From Paenibacillus sp. BSR1-1 (GTDB lineage Bacteria; Bacillota; Bacilli; Bacillales; Cytobacillaceae): a stretch of DNA of 64,000 nt. Under the pieces are notes generated by a model, which searched no databases, was not told the DNA's origin, and saw nothing but the letters and a program-made list of their open reading frames with translations. The stretch lies in NCBI RefSeq assembly GCF_030403775.1, contig NZ_JAQMWQ010000018.1:1-64000 (forward strand), written 5' to 3'. Below are positions 41,554-48,331 of the stretch, piece after piece. Every line of letters begins with the position of its first letter. Position 1 is the stretch's first letter. Both the position numbers and the translations under genes were made by a program.

Positions 41554-42168
41554 ATGTTCGGAAAAGTTGCTGCTGATATTTTGGGACTAAGTGATGTTGG
41601 TGCGGTTATTAAACCGGAAAATTATGATAAAGTGGACGCCGATGATTATGTGATGCATGAAGATAATGAAAAAATCTATTTCTTAATTAAATCAAAATCA
41701 GATGAATATTGTTTTACGAACAATGCTCTTATCCATTTAGACGGCACAAGCGCCACAAGTAAAAAGCGCATGCTGCACCGATATAGTTATGCTATCCACA
41801 AAATTTCCGATGTCATGCTTGAAACAGCTGGAACCGTCGATCTAGACGTAGAAATTAAATTCAAAATTGGTTCTATGCCATTTTCTATTGATGTTCATAA
41901 GAAACATATTGAAGAAGTAAAAGACTTATATAAAGCTTTAATCAAAATATCTGAAATCACACATGAAAATGACGTTTCCTTTCAATTCGCAAAGCAAAGC
42001 CTTGAAGTAGCCTCTACTACATTAGGCCGTGTAACAAGTCCTGACAGCAATTTAGTGGTTCAGTTTAAAATGCTTAACCAAGCGGCATTCCAATGGTTAG
42101 AAGACAGCAAAAAGCAATATTGCGTGAAGGACTTTGGCTCTGTTTTTGAAAAGTACATTAATAATTAA
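41554..42168 (+). CDS. yvbH: PH domain-containing protein, YvbH-like
   Basis: A 204-residue soluble protein. The N-terminal bacterial PH domain (about 1-125; MFGKVAADILGLSDVGAVI, KSKSDEYCFTNNALIHLDG) is followed by a helical oligomerisation region (about 140-204; NLVVQFKMLNQAAFQWLED). Length and both halves fit B. subtilis YvbH; function is unknown. GAGG eight bases before ATG 41554 supports the start. Single gene. Confidence 0.85.
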   Translation: MFGKVAADILGLSDVGAVIKPENYDKVDADDYVMHEDNEKIYFLIKSKSDEYCFTNNALIHLDGTSATSKKRMLHRYSYAIHKISDVMLETAGTVDLDVEIKFKIGSMPFSIDVHKKHIEEVKDLYKALIKISEITHENDVSFQFAKQSLEVASTTLGRVTSPDSNLVVQFKMLNQAAFQWLEDSKKQYCVKDFGSVFEKYINN

Positions 42169-42280
42169 ATCAAACAAAAATAACCCTAATCGGGGGTTAT
42201 CAGGTTGTCGAAAACCCTTCGGCAGCATTTTATTTCATTCATATTCTTATATATAATGTATAGGTTTTTAAACAAGTCTT
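42169..42280. other. gap after yvbH with a weak hairpin
   Basis: TAACCC/GGGGTTA at 42181-42199 is a weak hairpin; its only T-run is on the minus strand. No other feature is seen before the repeat at 42281. Confidence 0.4.
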
Positions 42281-42409
42281 GTTGATTTGCGCTCCAGGCG
42301 CTTCGCTTTCCGCGGGCGTGCCAGGGAGCCTCCTTGTCGCTTCGCTTCTGCGGGGTCTCCCCTGCCCCGTACTCCCGCAGGAGTCTTCGCGCCTTCCGCT
42401 CCAATCAAC
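42281..42409. repeat. dispersed palindromic repeat, copy D (full length, 129 bases)
   Basis: Bounded by GTTGATT and AATCAAC. From the left it reads GCGCTCCAGGCGCTTCGC, from the right CTTCCGCTCC, with inner CTTCTGCGGGGTCTCC and CTCCCGCAGGAGTCTTCG. It is GC-rich in an AT-rich setting and mostly self-complementary. Copies A, B and C are shortened relatives; copy E at 42611-42737 is the same element in the opposite orientation. No transposase is encoded, so it is a miniature or repetitive extragenic element. Confidence 0.85.
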
Positions 42410-42460
42410 AGAGTGTTTTTCAATAGGAAAAAATGCTTTATAAATTTTGAAAGGAAAAAT

Positions 42461-42589
42461 TTGAGTGAAGCTTCGCAGACTCAAAAACTGTACAGGCTCC
42501 GCCAATCCCTGTTAAGGGGAAAGGCTGCTAAAAATATAAAAAAATTTGCAGCCCATTTAGCCAGGTTGGAAAAAGGTGTGTTGCAATAA
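42461..42589 (+). CDS. possible small basic protein between repeat copies (42 aa)
   Basis: A TTG start at 42461 with AAAGGA five bases upstream opens a 42-codon frame, SEASQTQKLYRLRQSLL... to LARLEKGVLQ, rich in Lys and Arg. It lies wholly between two inverted repeat copies. No family is recognised. The frame continues upstream into repeat D, so it could also be chance. Low confidence. Confidence 0.25.
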   Translation: MSEASQTQKLYRLRQSLLRGKAAKNIKKFAAHLARLEKGVLQ

Positions 42590-42610
42590 CTTTGGTTCAT
42601 CTACCTACCT

Positions 42611-42737
42611 GTTGATTGAAGCGGAGGGCACTCGACTCCTGCGGGAAATAGAGGTCACTGGAGACCCCGCAGGCCAAAGCGCCGAGTAGGCTCCAGGACC
42701 TCCCCGCGGAAAGCGAGTGCCTGGAGCGGAAATCAAC
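42611..42737. repeat. dispersed palindromic repeat, copy E (full length, 127 bases, inverted)
   Basis: GTTGATTGAAGCGGAGGGCA to GCGAGTGCCTGGAGCGGAAATCAAC, the reverse-complement orientation of copy D, ending 328 bases after the start of D. The right part GGAAAGCGAGTGCCTGGAG mirrors the left part of D. Confidence 0.85.
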
Positions 42738-42799
42738 AGGCCAAATAGCAGGGACAATCAATTAATTAAACATCGGTAATTTAGATTTAGACAAAGAAA

Positions 42800-42828
42800 T
42801 TGCCGAGAAAAATCCCCTTTCTCGACAA
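42800..42828 (-). terminator. terminator-like hairpin downstream of the nitroreductase gene
   Basis: Stem TTGTCGAGAAA/TTTCTCGGCAA, with TTTCTTTG after it on the minus strand. A second small stem CCCC/GGGG is at 42837-42848. Confidence 0.6.
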
Positions 42829-42858
42829 TCTGATAATCCCCAACAGGGGTTATTTTAT

Positions 42859-43494
42859 TTAGATATAATCAATTAAAACATCATCTAATGGCAATCTGGT
42901 TGTATGATGAGCCGGTGCAGCGGCTTTCCCAATGGCGATTAGGACAACAGGGAAAAAGCGTTCAGGCAGGTCAAATTTTTTCGCAAATTGCTCCTTGCTA
43001 AAACCGCCCATTGGCACCGTATCATAGCCTCTATCTTTAGCAATTAACATTAATTGCATGGAAACTAGTCCTGCATCAAAGGAAGCGATGTTTTTTAGAA
43101 TCTCTTCCGAAGCAAAAGGATACGTTTTGTTGGTGTTTTCGATTAATCGACTCATGCTTGCTTCATCTAAATATCCAGCTTCAAAAGCACTGCGATAAAC
43201 TTTTTCTACACTTTTATACATCTCTTTATCGCCAATGACCGCAATCACGGCAGAAGCTGTTTCCACCTGTTCTTGATTGTTCGCAATTGTTCTAAGTTCT
43301 TTTTTAACTTCTTGGTCTTCGATCACAATAAAGCGCCATGGCTGTAAATTACTAGACGATGGTGCTTTTGTTGCTTCTTTTACAATATCATTAATTTCCT
43401 CTTTAGGAATTTTATAATTTGCATCATATTTTCTTACTGAATGACGTTCATTAATCAACTCAGTCAAACTTTTTGTACTAACAGATGTTGTCAT
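42859..43494 (-). CDS. NAD(P)H-dependent nitroreductase family protein
   Basis: A 211-residue flavoprotein. N-terminal FMN-phosphate contacts INERHSVRKYD (about 14-24), then APSSSNLQPWRFIVI and the C-terminal GKAAAPAHHTTR are usual for the YdgI/MhqN-type oxidoreductases of Bacillus. It reduces nitro or quinone compounds; the natural substrate is unknown. ATG 43494 has AAAGGAGG eight bases upstream. Single gene. Confidence 0.88.
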   Translation of the reverse strand: MTTSVSTKSLTELINERHSVRKYDANYKIPKEEINDIVKEATKAPSSSNLQPWRFIVIEDQEVKKELRTIANNQEQVETASAVIAVIGDKEMYKSVEKVYRSAFEAGYLDEASMSRLIENTNKTYPFASEEILKNIASFDAGLVSMQLMLIAKDRGYDTVPMGGFSKEQFAKKFDLPERFFPVVLIAIGKAAAPAHHTTRLPLDDVLIDYI

Positions 43495-43586
43495 CGATGC
43501 TTCCTCCTTTTGGGTGGGAGATATTACTTATCGTTTGTTTATCCCCCGATAACGATACCATGAAATCATTACCTAGATACAAGTAA

Positions 43587-43617
43587 AATGCTTGCACTTT
43601 GAATAAGTGCAAGCATT
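43587..43617 (-). terminator. terminator of the YitT gene
   Basis: Perfect stem AATGCTTGCACTT/AAGTGCAAGCATT followed by TTTT on the minus strand, right after the stop. Confidence 0.8.
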
Positions 43618-43619
43618 AG

Positions 43620-44435
43620 TTATGAAGGACTTGGCCTGTGAAACAGCCCCATGACTTCAATTGTTTCGGTAATATTTACGAAAGCATTTGGATCAACTTC
43701 GGTTATCAGCGTTTTTACTTCATTAAGTTCGTAACGGGAAATAACTGTAAACATTACATTACGTTTATCATTTGAATAACCGCCTACTCCATCCATTATG
43801 GTTAAACCCCGGTACAGGTTAGTCAGTAAATGCTGTCTCATCTCTTCGCCTTTTTCTGTTATAATCATGATTGTTAATTTTGCATGATCGGTATAGATAG
43901 CATCCACCACTTTACCAGTAACAAATATCGAAACTAATGTATTAAGAGCAGCATCCCACGTGAACAAAAAGCCGCTTATTAAAATAACGACTGCATTCAT
44001 GCCTGAAAGTAAAACACCTATTGGAAAGTCTTTTTTACGTGCAACGATCATCCCTATAATGTCAAAGCCTCCAGTTGATCCTGAACAGCGGAACACGATT
44101 CCCACACCTAAGCCTGTTAAAGCTCCACCGAATATGGAGGAAAGGATTGTGCCTTTTGCGATTGGGAATACTGGTATTACATAAAGCCCTACAGAAATAA
44201 TTAATACTGAAAAGATGGTATTCATGATAAACTTTTTCCCAAGCATTTTATATCCAATGATTAATAACGGGAAATTCAAAAGAAAGTTGGCCAACCCTGT
44301 ATTAATCGGGGTAATCATTCCAAACATCATGGAAATTCCGCTTAATCCGCTGCTTAACACTTCATGTGGAATTAAAAAAAGGTTAAAAGCAATAACAATA
44401 ATAAGAGATCCAATAATCAGTCCAAAAATCCGCAC
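43620..44435 (-). CDS. YitT family membrane protein with DUF2179 domain
   Basis: A 271-residue protein with five to six helices (LIPHEVLSSGLSGISMMFG, FRCSGSTGGFDIIGMIVARK) and a C-terminal DUF2179 domain (LYRGLTIMDGVGGYSNDKRNVMFTVI). It is the third YitT relative in the window, without the N-terminal extension of the 31392-32309 protein. GTG 44435 with GAGGA seven bases upstream. Single gene. Confidence 0.88.
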   Translation of the reverse strand: MRIFGLIIGSLIIVIAFNLFLIPHEVLSSGLSGISMMFGMITPINTGLANFLLNFPLLIIGYKMLGKKFIMNTIFSVLIISVGLYVIPVFPIAKGTILSSIFGGALTGLGVGIVFRCSGSTGGFDIIGMIVARKKDFPIGVLLSGMNAVVILISGFLFTWDAALNTLVSIFVTGKVVDAIYTDHAKLTIMIITEKGEEMRQHLLTNLYRGLTIMDGVGGYSNDKRNVMFTVISRYELNEVKTLITEVDPNAFVNITETIEVMGLFHRPSPS

Positions 44436-44678
44436 GAGGAAATCCTCCCATACTTATCCATTTATTTAGAAATAATACCGACTTTATTTCCTCATGTAAA
44501 TTTAATAGTTTTTTATAATAATAATAAATTATCTGACAATTATTTTCATCCTCTATACGGGAGAAATATCGGATAATATAATATTCATACCCAATTATGA
44601 TTTTCCTTTTATATGAATATTTATTCATCAAGAAATTTTTATTTCATGCTTATTAAATTATTTTTTTGTGATGAATCA

Positions 44679-44706
44679 TTGACAATTTTCCAATAGCATT
44701 TATACT
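44679..44706 (+). promoter_or_regulatory. promoter of the lysP leader
   Basis: -35 TTGACA (44679-44684), a 16-base spacer and -10 TATACT (44701-44706), giving a start at about 44713, some 35 bases before the riboswitch core. Confidence 0.75.
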
Positions 44707-44747
44707 TTAGTAATATATTAAACTTCATAAATAAATCCTCATCAAGC

Positions 44748-44937
44748 CGATGAGGTAGAGGTCGCGGTTTTTATTAGTATCACGGACGAAATGCAGAGAC
44801 ATTATTGACTCCGTATGAAAGGAAAAACTGCCGAAGTGTGCTTTCTTCTCTGAACAAGCATGCTGGGGCTGTCTCCAAATAGGAACAGAACTGTCACGAA
44901 TGGCCCTACCAGCTGTTCGTGTTGAGCTATCTTTCGG
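44748..44937 (+). promoter_or_regulatory. lysine riboswitch (L box)
   Basis: The leader carries the L-box core elements in order: GAGGTAGAGGTCGC (5' P1/P2, about 44752-44765), TTAGTATCACGG, GAAAGGAAAAACTGCCGAAG (about 44817-44836), TGCTGGGGCTGTC (about 44861-44873), ACTGTCACGA and GAGCTATCTT (3' P1). It matches the lysC-type leader of B. subtilis in layout. It is followed by an intrinsic terminator and then a LysP-type permease gene, the usual target. Lysine binding would favour termination. A CCTCATC/GATGAGG hairpin overlaps the 5' edge of P1. Confidence 0.85.
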
Positions 44938-44960
44938 AAGGTATGATGCGGGGTATTATA

Positions 44961-44993
44961 AATGCCATCGATGTCTATCTCGATGGCATTTTT
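44961..44993 (+). terminator. riboswitch-controlled terminator
   Basis: Stem AATGCCATCGA/TCGATGGCATT followed by TTTTT, 46 bases before the permease start. Confidence 0.85.
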
Positions 44994-45038
44994 TATTCCA
45001 AACTCCTTCCATAAACTAATTTTAAGGGAGTTATAATT

Positions 45039-46514
45039 ATGCAAAATGCACGGGTATTAAAAGAAGATGTAAGCATAGATGTTAAACCTTCTAACAAAGA
45101 TGGATTAAAACGGAGTTTAAAATCGAGACACCTGACGATGATTTCACTTGGAGGTACAATTGGCACAGGGCTATTCCTGGCAAGTGGCGGAGCTATTCAT
45201 ACTGCCGGTCCTGGAGGTGCTATCCTTTCTTATCTCGTTATTGGCATAATGGTGTACTTTTTAATGCAGAGCTTAGCTGAGATGGGTGCTTACATGCCAG
45301 TTGCTGGAAGCTTTAGCACCTATGCCACTAAATTTGTTGATCCTTCACTCGGTTTTGCACTTGGCTGGAATTATTGGTATAACTGGGCCATTACCATTGC
45401 GGCAGAATTAGCAGCCGTTACAATGATCATGAAATTCTGGTTTCCGCACACTCCTTCTTTTATTTGGAGCGGAATCTTCTTAGTCGTTATGTTTTTATTA
45501 AATTTCCTTTCTGTAAAAGGATTCGGAGAAGCTGAATATTGGTTCTCTTTAGTGAAAGTAGTTACGGTAATTATCTTTATCGTTACAGGCACGTTAATGA
45601 TTTTTGGCATTATGGGAGAAGAAGCCGTAGGGTTCAAAAACTTAACTGTCGGCGATGCACCTTTTCACGGCGGTTTTATGACGATGTTAGGTATCTTTAT
45701 GGCAGCTGGATTCTCATTCCAAGGTACAGAACTCCTTGGAGTTGCAGCCGGGGAAACAGATAATCCAACAAAAGCCATTCCGCGTGCGGTTAAACAAGTA
45801 TTCTGGCGTATTCTTTTATTTTATGTTTTAGCTATTTTAGTTATCGGCCTTTTAATTCCATATACTAATGGCGACTTAGCGAATGGTGATGTTACAGTCA
45901 GTCCTTTCACACTTGTTTTCCAAAAAGCAGGCATTGCTTTTGCTGCTTCAGTTATGAATGCCGTTATCTTAACAGCTGTACTGTCTGCAGGAAACTCAGG
46001 CATGTATGCTTCAACTCGAATGCTTTGGGATTTGGCACGTGAAGGAAAAGCACCAAAATTTCTTGGTAAATTAAATAAAAACGGTGTTCCTGTAAATGCA
46101 TTAATCGTAACAACACTAGTGGGTACACTTGCATTTCTTGCTTCTTTCTTTGGTGATGGAACCGTATACGTTTGGTTGTTAAACGCTTCAGGTATGTCTG
46201 GTTTTATCGCCTGGCTTGGAATTGCAATTTGTCATTATCGCTTCCGTAGATCCTATGTTGCTCAGGGTAGAGATTTAAACTTATTACCATATAAATCAAA
46301 ACTCTTCCCATTTGGACCAATCTTTGCCTTTGCAGTTTGTGGTTTCGTTGTCCTAGGACAAAACTATTCCGCATTTATGGGGGATCATATTGATTGGAAC
46401 GGGGTTATGGTTTCCTATATCGGATTGCCGTTATTCTTAATCCTATGGCTTGGATATAAAATCACAAAGAAAACTAAGGTTATTCCTTTAGATAAATGTG
46501 ATTTAAATAATTAA
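45039..46514 (+). CDS. lysP: amino-acid permease, lysine-specific LysP type
   Basis: A 491-residue APC-family permease with 12 hydrophobic segments. The start region HLTMISLGGTIGTGLFLASG (about 32-51) is the family signature of AAT permeases, and SFQGTELLGVAAGETDNPTKAIP (about 225-247) is typical for LysP. A lysine riboswitch precedes it, which strongly supports lysine import. GGGAG eight bases before ATG 45039 supports the start. Single gene with strong terminator. Confidence 0.9.
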   Translation: MQNARVLKEDVSIDVKPSNKDGLKRSLKSRHLTMISLGGTIGTGLFLASGGAIHTAGPGGAILSYLVIGIMVYFLMQSLAEMGAYMPVAGSFSTYATKFVDPSLGFALGWNYWYNWAITIAAELAAVTMIMKFWFPHTPSFIWSGIFLVVMFLLNFLSVKGFGEAEYWFSLVKVVTVIIFIVTGTLMIFGIMGEEAVGFKNLTVGDAPFHGGFMTMLGIFMAAGFSFQGTELLGVAAGETDNPTKAIPRAVKQVFWRILLFYVLAILVIGLLIPYTNGDLANGDVTVSPFTLVFQKAGIAFAASVMNAVILTAVLSAGNSGMYASTRMLWDLAREGKAPKFLGKLNKNGVPVNALIVTTLVGTLAFLASFFGDGTVYVWLLNASGMSGFIAWLGIAICHYRFRRSYVAQGRDLNLLPYKSKLFPFGPIFAFAVCGFVVLGQNYSAFMGDHIDWNGVMVSYIGLPLFLILWLGYKITKKTKVIPLDKCDLNN

Positions 46515-46517
46515 TGT

Positions 46518-46547
46518 TAAAGAGCACGCATTTGAGCGTGCTCTTTA
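46518..46547. terminator. bidirectional terminator
   Basis: Stem TAAAGAGCACGC/GCGTGCTCTTTA between convergent lysP and the small-protein operon. Confidence 0.85.
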
Positions 46548-46551
46548 TTAT

Positions 46552-46821
46552 TCATAACTGAACGGTTACTTCAGTTCCATCTTTAAATTTAGTTTCCACC
46601 AAAGTTAATCCCCGTTGCTCTATTAATGCCTTAAATAGTGGCTTTACGTCTTTTCTATCTATTTGCGGAATCGTAAACTTTTTCCCATCATTTTCGATTG
46701 CTTTATTTACCAAACTTGTTATTCTTTTTGAAGTAATCAATCTTAAAAGGAGGTTTAAGATCGGGTAAGGAACAGGTATGGTTACCTTTTTTTCTTTTAA
46801 TTTCACTCGAACTTTAAGCAT
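46552..46821 (-). CDS. small protein of the DUF2089 cassette, unknown (89 aa)
   Basis: Begins MLKVRVKLKEKKVTIPVPYPILNL and contains an amphipathic helix region (LLLRLITSKRITSLVNKAIEN) and a C-terminal beta-like part (GLTLVETKFKDGTEVTV). No family is recognised. Its ATG (46821) lies four bases after the stop of the preceding gene and no good ribosome binding site is seen, so translation is probably coupled. Its middle (LLRLITSKRITSLVNKAIEN) looks distantly like the LIKAVLKVGTSIAEKI region of that gene. Confidence 0.6.
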   Translation of the reverse strand: MLKVRVKLKEKKVTIPVPYPILNLLLRLITSKRITSLVNKAIENDGKKFTIPQIDRKDVKPLFKALIEQRGLTLVETKFKDGTEVTVQL

Positions 46822-46825
46822 AGAT

Positions 46826-47209
46826 TTATTCAATGACCACGAAAACTTTTTCACCTTTTGCCGAAGTGATATCGACAATCTGTCCATCTACTTCATTTTC
46901 GATAGCTTCGATTAACATATCTACATTAACATGCTTTACATACTTCTCAGCCTCAGGTATTTTCTCCGCAATACTCGTGCCAACTTTTAAAACAGCTTTA
47001 ATTAACTTAATCGGAAGGTTTACATTCACGTTGTCTCCTTCTTCTGAAGATACGCGGATCTTTAATGTTTTATTTAAATAAGGAGCATCTTTGTTAAGTG
47101 GAATGAATTGCTCCTTACCTTGAAGTACATTAATTAATTCTGTTGCTTTTTCTTTATCCAGCTTCCCTTCTTCTACCATCGTTAACACCCTTGAGATCTC
47201 TTCTTTCAT
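46826..47209 (-). CDS. SHOCT-like domain protein (127 aa)
   Basis: The N-terminal 30 residues, SRVLTMVEEGKLDKEKATELINVLQG, form a SHOCT-like two-helix module as found at the start of YvlB-type proteins. The rest (TLKIRVSSEEGDNVNVNLPIKLIKAVLKV... to GEKVFVVIE) has alternating beta strands. Function unknown. ATG 47209 lies next to the stop of the DUF2089 gene with AGGGGGA upstream, so it is part of one operon. Confidence 0.75.
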   Translation of the reverse strand: MKEEISRVLTMVEEGKLDKEKATELINVLQGKEQFIPLNKDAPYLNKTLKIRVSSEEGDNVNVNLPIKLIKAVLKVGTSIAEKIPEAEKYVKHVNVDMLIEAIENEVDGQIVDITSAKGEKVFVVIE

Positions 47210-47581
47210 TTATAGTTCCCCCTCTTTTAATAAATGAATGGCCTCTTCAGCAGTGATTTCGCCTTTTTCAAGCATCGAAACTATTTTTTTCTTATCAATT
47301 TCCACCTTTTTATTTGTGGTGTAACCAAGTGAAGTAATAATATCGTCTAATTTTCCACGTACAGTTGGGTAGGAAATTCCAAGTTCTTTTTCAACTTCCT
47401 TAATATTTCCACGGCATTTTAAAAATGTTTCTATAAACTGAAGCTGATCCTGTCCAAGAGCTGCAAATTTAGATAGTTGAAATTCATTTTCCACAGTCGT
47501 TTGGCAATGGGTACACTGAAGCTTCGTAATTTTTAATTGTTTGCTGCAAACCGGACAATTTGTTATGAGCGGGTACGCCAT
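47210..47581 (-). CDS. DUF2089 family protein, probable DNA-binding regulator
   Basis: A 123-residue protein. Two zinc-finger-like CxxC pairs (CPVCSKQL and CTHCQTTV, about 9-29) are followed by a helix-turn-helix (FLKCRGNIKEVEKELGISYPTVRGKLD, about 51-77) and a C-terminal SHOCT-like segment (SMLEKGEITAEEAIHLLKEGE). This is the DUF2089 pattern. It probably controls its own operon with the two following genes. Tandem ATGs at 47584 and 47581 lie three and six bases after AAGGAGAAT-type site; the second is used here. Confidence 0.8.
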   Translation of the reverse strand: MAYPLITNCPVCSKQLKITKLQCTHCQTTVENEFQLSKFAALGQDQLQFIETFLKCRGNIKEVEKELGISYPTVRGKLDDIITSLGYTTNKKVEIDKKKIVSMLEKGEITAEEAIHLLKEGEL

Positions 47582-47725
47582 CATATTCTCCTTTCCTTTA
47601 TTAACCACATCATACAATAATTAATAAAATTTTTAAAGGTATTAATTTAATTATTTGATAAAAACTAATAAAAAAATTAATTATATTATATTTAAAATTA
47701 ATTATATTGTTTCATTGATATAAAA

Positions 47726-47754
47726 AAAACAGACTCACAATTGAGTCTGTTTTT
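47726..47754. terminator. bidirectional terminator
   Basis: Stem AAAAACAGACTCA/TGAGTCTGTTTTT, just after the Xre-like gene on minus. Confidence 0.85.
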
Positions 47755-47764
47755 AATGGAACGA

Positions 47765-47989
47765 TTAACTTAGCTTTTCCTCTAAAGACCAAACATATAA
47801 ATCTTCAATTTGGCAATTTAATTCTTTGGAAATGGTCATCGCAGTATTTAGGTTCATTACCTTTTTTGATATGTAGTCGTTAAGTTGACTTTTCGGAATT
47901 TGCGTATTCCGCTCCAAACTATCCAAGTCCATACCGTTTTTCGCTAATAAGTCCTTGAGGTTGCTTTTCTTTGCTTTATAATTGGTCAA
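47765..47989 (-). CDS. small Xre/Cro-type helix-turn-helix protein (74 aa)
   Basis: A 74-residue protein with one Cro/C1-type HTH: NLKDLLAKNGMDLDSLERNTQIPKSQLNDYISKKVMNLNTAMTISKELNC (quoted only as TQIPKSQLNDYISKK). A TTG start at 47989 is chosen because GAGGTG lies six bases upstream; longer frames to 48136 have no site. It is divergent from a small ORF at 48101. It could be a stand-alone regulator; there is no phage context. Confidence 0.7.
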   Translation of the reverse strand: MTNYKAKKSNLKDLLAKNGMDLDSLERNTQIPKSQLNDYISKKVMNLNTAMTISKELNCQIEDLYVWSLEEKLS

Positions 47990-48067
47990 AAATGACACCT
48001 CACTTTTATTAAGCATAACACAGTAAAATGGTAATAGAAAGGGGAGTTGGTTACATTCATTATATGT

Positions 48068-48073
48068 TATAAT
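48068..48073 (+). promoter_or_regulatory. extended -10 promoter of the 57-aa ORF
   Basis: TGTTATAAT (48065-48073) forms a TGn extended -10. The -35 is poor. It stands 28 bases before the small ORF start. Confidence 0.45.
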
Positions 48074-48100
48074 TAAATAGATCATAAAAGGGGTGTTACT

Positions 48101-48274
48101 TTGAAAAACACAAATAACCGTTTTAATAACGGTCAAACTGTTAATATTAAGGATACTGGCGAGGTTGTTACCATATTAAAATGGCAATACGTTAAAAATA
48201 TGAAAAGATTTTCTTATATTGTTAAAGAATATCCTGGCACATTTTATTTCGAGGAAGAATTGAAAAATATATAA
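48101..48274 (+). CDS. small hypothetical protein (57 aa)
   Basis: TTG 48101 has AAAAGGGG seven bases upstream and opens 57 codons: NNRFNNGQTVNIKDTGEVVT...YVKNMKRFSYIVKEYPGTFYFEEEL. The pattern of short beta strands (GQTVNIKDTGE, YIVKEYPGTFYF) suggests a small SH3/KOW-like barrel. No family is recognised. It ends in a strong terminator at 48284-48320. It is divergent from a small HTH gene. Confidence 0.6.
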   Translation: MKNTNNRFNNGQTVNIKDTGEVVTILKWQYVKNMKRFSYIVKEYPGTFYFEEELKNI

Positions 48275-48283
48275 GTTAACTTT

Positions 48284-48320
48284 AAAAAGAAGACCAATTC
48301 AGTGAATTGGTCTTCTTTTT
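48284..48320. terminator. bidirectional terminator
   Basis: Stem AAAAAGAAGACCAATTC/GAATTGGTCTTCTTTTT between the small ORF and asnS. Confidence 0.9.
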
Positions 48321-48331
48321 GTTAATAAAGT

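Noticed and set aside
42287..42589. 100-codon frame on + through repeat copy D
   Set aside because: Its first half is the GC-rich palindromic repeat read by chance. Only the last 42 codons have a ribosome binding site, and these are listed separately with low confidence.
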